The notes below the pieces were generated by a model. That model saw only the letters and a list, made by a program, of their open reading frames with translations. It was not told the origin of the DNA and made no database searches. The position numbers and the translations under genes are program-made. Below, one piece after another: positions 5,532-7,589 of a stretch of 7,589 bases of DNA. Position 1 is the stretch's first letter. Each line of letters starts with the position of its first letter. Source of the DNA: Deltaproteobacteria bacterium (GTDB lineage: Bacteria > Myxococcota_A > UBA9160); the NCBI GenBank assembly GCA_003520425.1, contig DOUU01000473.1, positions 1,169-8,757 of the forward strand, given 5' to 3'.

Positions 5532-7589
5532 CCGGCGGCGGGCGCAGGGGCCGCAGGCACAACGGCCTCGCTTCCAGGGAGCCGGTGCACCACCGAAAAG
5601 TTGATCCACGCCTTCACGGGATCGACGTCGTCCACCTGAACCCGCAAGCGGTCGCCAAGGCGCCAGCGCTCGCGGCTGCGCCGGGCCACGAGAGCGTGGG
5701 CGCGCTCATCGAGCACCACATAGTCGGGCAGTCGCGAGACGTGCACCAAGCCTTCCACGAAGAAGGGATCAAGCGTCACATAGAACCCGTGCCTTGCGAC
5801 CCCGGTGATGGTGCCGTCGTATTCCTCGCCCACACGGCTTGCCATGAAGGCACATTTTTTCAAATCGATCATCTCCCGTTCCGCTTCCATGGACGCGCGT
5901 TCGCGCCAAGAGACCCGTGTCGCGATGCTGGCGACCGTGCTCTCTCGCGCCGCGGCGCGCGAGGCTGCCAAGCGACCGCCTTCGAGGAGATCCTTGAGCG
6001 CGCGGTGAACCACCAGGTCGGCGTAGCGGCGGATGGGTGAAGTAAAATGGGTGTAGCTGTCGAACGCGAGAGCGAAGTGACCGCGGTTTGCAGCGTCGTA
6101 GCGTGCCTGCCGCATGGAGCGCAGGGCCACGAGGTTCACGAGCCTCTCCTCGGGCCGACCGGCAACACGCTGCACGGCGCGGGCGATTTCCCGCGCGGAA
6201 AGCGACTGCGCGCTTCGATTCTCGAGGAGGCCGAACGCCGCCAAGAGTTCGCACAGGAGCTCGATCTTCTCCGGCTCCGGCGGATCGTGGATCCGATAGA
6301 CCGCCGGAACCTTCGCCGCGGAGAGCGCGTCGGCCACGGCGCGGTTCGCCACCAGCATGCACTCCTCGATCGCGCGGTGGGCTACGGTGCGAGGCGCCTC
6401 GACGATATCCACAGGGTGTCCATCGTCCCCGAGCACGATCTCGGCCGTCGGAAGATCGAAGTCGATGGATCCAGCAGCGAAGCGCCGTTCGGTGAGCGTG
6501 CTCGCGAGGGCTGCAAGCCCACACAGCTGTTCCCGGATCTCCGAGTCCAGAAGACCGCCGTCTCCGGATCTCTCCATCACCGCCGCAGCCTGCTCGTAGG
6601 TCAGGCGGGCACGACTCCGGATCACTCCCGGGTAAAAGCTCCGGCGCTCCAACCCGCCCGCCCGCGAAAGATGGAGCTCGACCACCATCGCGAGGCGATC
6701 GACCTGGGGATAGAGCGAGCAGATCTCTCCGGAAAGGCGGTGCGGGAGCATGGGAATCGCGCGGTCCGGAAAATACACGCTGTTCCCGCGCCGGAGCGCT
6801 TCGAGGTCGAGCGCCGATCCCTCAGGGACGTAGTGTGCGACGTCGGCAATCGCGACCCAAAGCCGTGTCGCCCCAGCGGGCAAAGCCTCGATGCACACCG
6901 CGTCGTCATGGTCGCGGGCGTTCGCGGGGTCAATCGTGACGAAAGGACGCGCCCGCAGATCGACCCGACGTGCGAGCTCCTCGGGCAAGGGGTCGACGTC
7001 GATCCCTTCTGCCTCCGCCAGCACCCGGGGCGGGAAGTCCACAGGCAGGCGCCGACGCCAGGTCACGGCCGCAAAGTCGGCTTCGGGGTGGCCGGGGGGG
7101 CCGTAGACGGAGACGATTCGCCCCGTCGTGCGTGCCGCGCCCTTGCCTCCGCTGCGTCGCGCCGGGACGACTTCCACCACGTCTCCATCCCGGGCGCCTC
7201 CAAGGTCCGCCGCCGCCACCGAGATGCCCCAGTAGCCGTCGTCTCGATAGGGCGTCACAAGGCCGCCGTGGCGCTCTCGCGAGAGAATCCCGATCCAGTT
7301 GCGGCGTTCTCCACCCCCGAAGACGTGCACAACCTCGCCGCGCCGAGCCCGCGGGTCACCCACCGCCCGAAACAGCACCCGATCGCCGGGCTCGGCCCCT
7401 CCTCCACCCTGCACGCTCCAGGTCCCGCCGGCGTCGTCTCGCACGAGGCCCGCCGAACCGAGGCCCGCGCCCGCGTGGATCGCTCCCCGTCGGACGCGTC
7501 CCGCGGCAGGCTCGCCTGGGCCCTGGTAGATCCCCTCCACGAGGCCGTCATTGCGTGGGAGTCTGTAGCCGCCTTCCACGCGCTCGAGA
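5471..7589 (-). CDS. rnr: Ribonuclease R (RNB-family 3'-5' exoribonuclease), N-terminus outside window
   Basis: This enzyme degrades RNA 3' to 5' processively, including structured RNA, in the cytoplasm. The frame is open to the right edge; the GTG at 7577-7579 is only an in-frame codon, and the preceding LER followed by VEGGYRLPRNDG fits the end of the N-terminal winged-helix domain, so the true start lies outside. Numbering from that GTG: cold-shock/OB domains ~10-150; RNB domain ~207-530 with the metal-binding Asp cluster IDPANARDHDDAV (D217, D223, D225, D226), VYRIHDPPEPEK at 427-438 and THFTSPIRRYADLVVHR at 510-526; S1 domain ~583-665 (VGEEYDGTITGVARHGFYV to INFSVV). The active site looks complete, and the full protein would probably be 750-800 residues. 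The last ~38 residues are Ala/Pro- then Ser/Arg-rich; the final 19 are encoded antisense to the ABC-F gene. RNase R is preferred over RNase II by the neighbouring domain pattern and length. Confidence 0.93.
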   Translation of the reverse strand, partial: LERVEGGYRLPRNDGLVEGIYQGPGEPAAGRVRRGAIHAGAGLGSAGLVRDDAGGTWSVQGGGGAEPGDRVLFRAVGDPRARRGEVVHVFGGGERRNWIGILSRERHGGLVTPYRDDGYWGISVAAADLGGARDGDVVEVVPARRSGGKGAARTTGRIVSVYGPPGHPEADFAAVTWRRRLPVDFPPRVLAEAEGIDVDPLPEELARRVDLRARPFVTIDPANARDHDDAVCIEALPAGATRLWVAIADVAHYVPEGSALDLEALRRGNSVYFPDRAIPMLPHRLSGEICSLYPQVDRLAMVVELHLSRAGGLERRSFYPGVIRSRARLTYEQAAAVMERSGDGGLLDSEIREQLCGLAALASTLTERRFAAGSIDFDLPTAEIVLGDDGHPVDIVEAPRTVAHRAIEECMLVANRAVADALSAAKVPAVYRIHDPPEPEKIELLCELLAAFGLLENRSAQSLSAREIARAVQRVAGRPEERLVNLVALRSMRQARYDAANRGHFALAFDSYTHFTSPIRRYADLVVHRALKDLLEGGRLAASRAAARESTVASIATRVSWRERASMEAEREMIDLKKCAFMASRVGEEYDGTITGVARHGFYVTLDPFFVEGLVHVSRLPDYVVLDERAHALVARRSRERWRLGDRLRVQVDDVDPVKAWINFSVVHRLPGSEAVVPAAPAPAAGYPRTSSRASSSAARRSHSR

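Noticed and set aside
4539..5609. 356-residue minus-strand frame across the ABC-F second domain
   Set aside because: It is antisense to intact Walker and signature motifs and has no domain resemblance; it is a shadow of the ABC-F gene.
6282..6296. Short inverted repeat CGGATC-GTG-GATCCG
   Set aside because: It lies inside the RNase R coding region at the VYRIHDPP motif, where codon choice explains it; six-base arms are expected by chance in this composition.
5480..6524. Plus- and minus-strand frames inside the RNase R gene (5480-6040 plus; 5769-6524 minus)
   Set aside because: They lie over the conserved RNB and S1 domains of RNase R in other frames and show no family features.
7577..7579. 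GTG as the true start of RNase R
   Set aside because: The frame remains open to the window edge with LER preceding it, and the protein would lack the N-terminal winged-helix region usual in RNase R. The gene most likely starts outside the window.

Overview
This 7.6-kb window is GC-rich bacterial chromosome with strongly G/C-biased third codon positions. The gene content (Rrf2 regulator, class V aminotransferase-fold enzyme, ABC-F ATPase, RNase R) and codon style would fit a high-GC proteobacterial or myxobacterial-type organism, such as Myxococcota or a former deltaproteobacterial lineage. Nothing in the window fixes the taxon, so this is a weak inference.

Layout, left to right. Positions 1-252 hold the C-terminal end of a membrane protein entering from the left. 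Positions 401-568 hold a decayed C-terminal piece of a tyrosine recombinase. A perfect 11-bp tandem duplication and a short A-rich patch follow, so the left ~680 bp look like the worn edge of an integrated element. Positions 686-1147 (minus) encode an Rrf2-family regulator that lacks the iron-sulfur cysteines of IscR. Its upstream side (1148-1570) carries two perfect inverted repeats and an open frame without a credible start, which ends in an ATGA overlap with a four-helix membrane protein (1571-1984, plus). A small helical protein (1981-2268, minus) meets that gene tail to tail, and both genes take their TAG stops from one shared CTAG.

The right two thirds are conserved genes. A class V PLP enzyme (2379-3503, plus) without the SufS-type catalytic cysteine loop is followed 18 bp later by a complete ABC-F protein (3522-5531, plus), probably in one transcript. 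Converging on them is RNase R (5471 to the right edge, minus), whose N-terminus lies outside the window. The RNase R and ABC-F coding regions overlap by 61 bp at their 3' ends, and the RNase R tail is read antisense to the ABC-F C-terminal coiled coil.

How the genes may work together: ABC-F proteins act on stalled or troubled ribosomes, and RNase R degrades structured RNA and takes part in trans-translation and rRNA quality control. Their neighbourhood is therefore thematically related, but they are on opposite strands and not co-transcribed. I found no CRISPR array, tRNA, rRNA, intact mobile element or clear defence system. No strong case for an undescribed system can be made from this sequence; the most unusual points are the gene-end architectures, the two uncertain small loci at 1173-1574 and 1981-2382, and the recombinase remnant.
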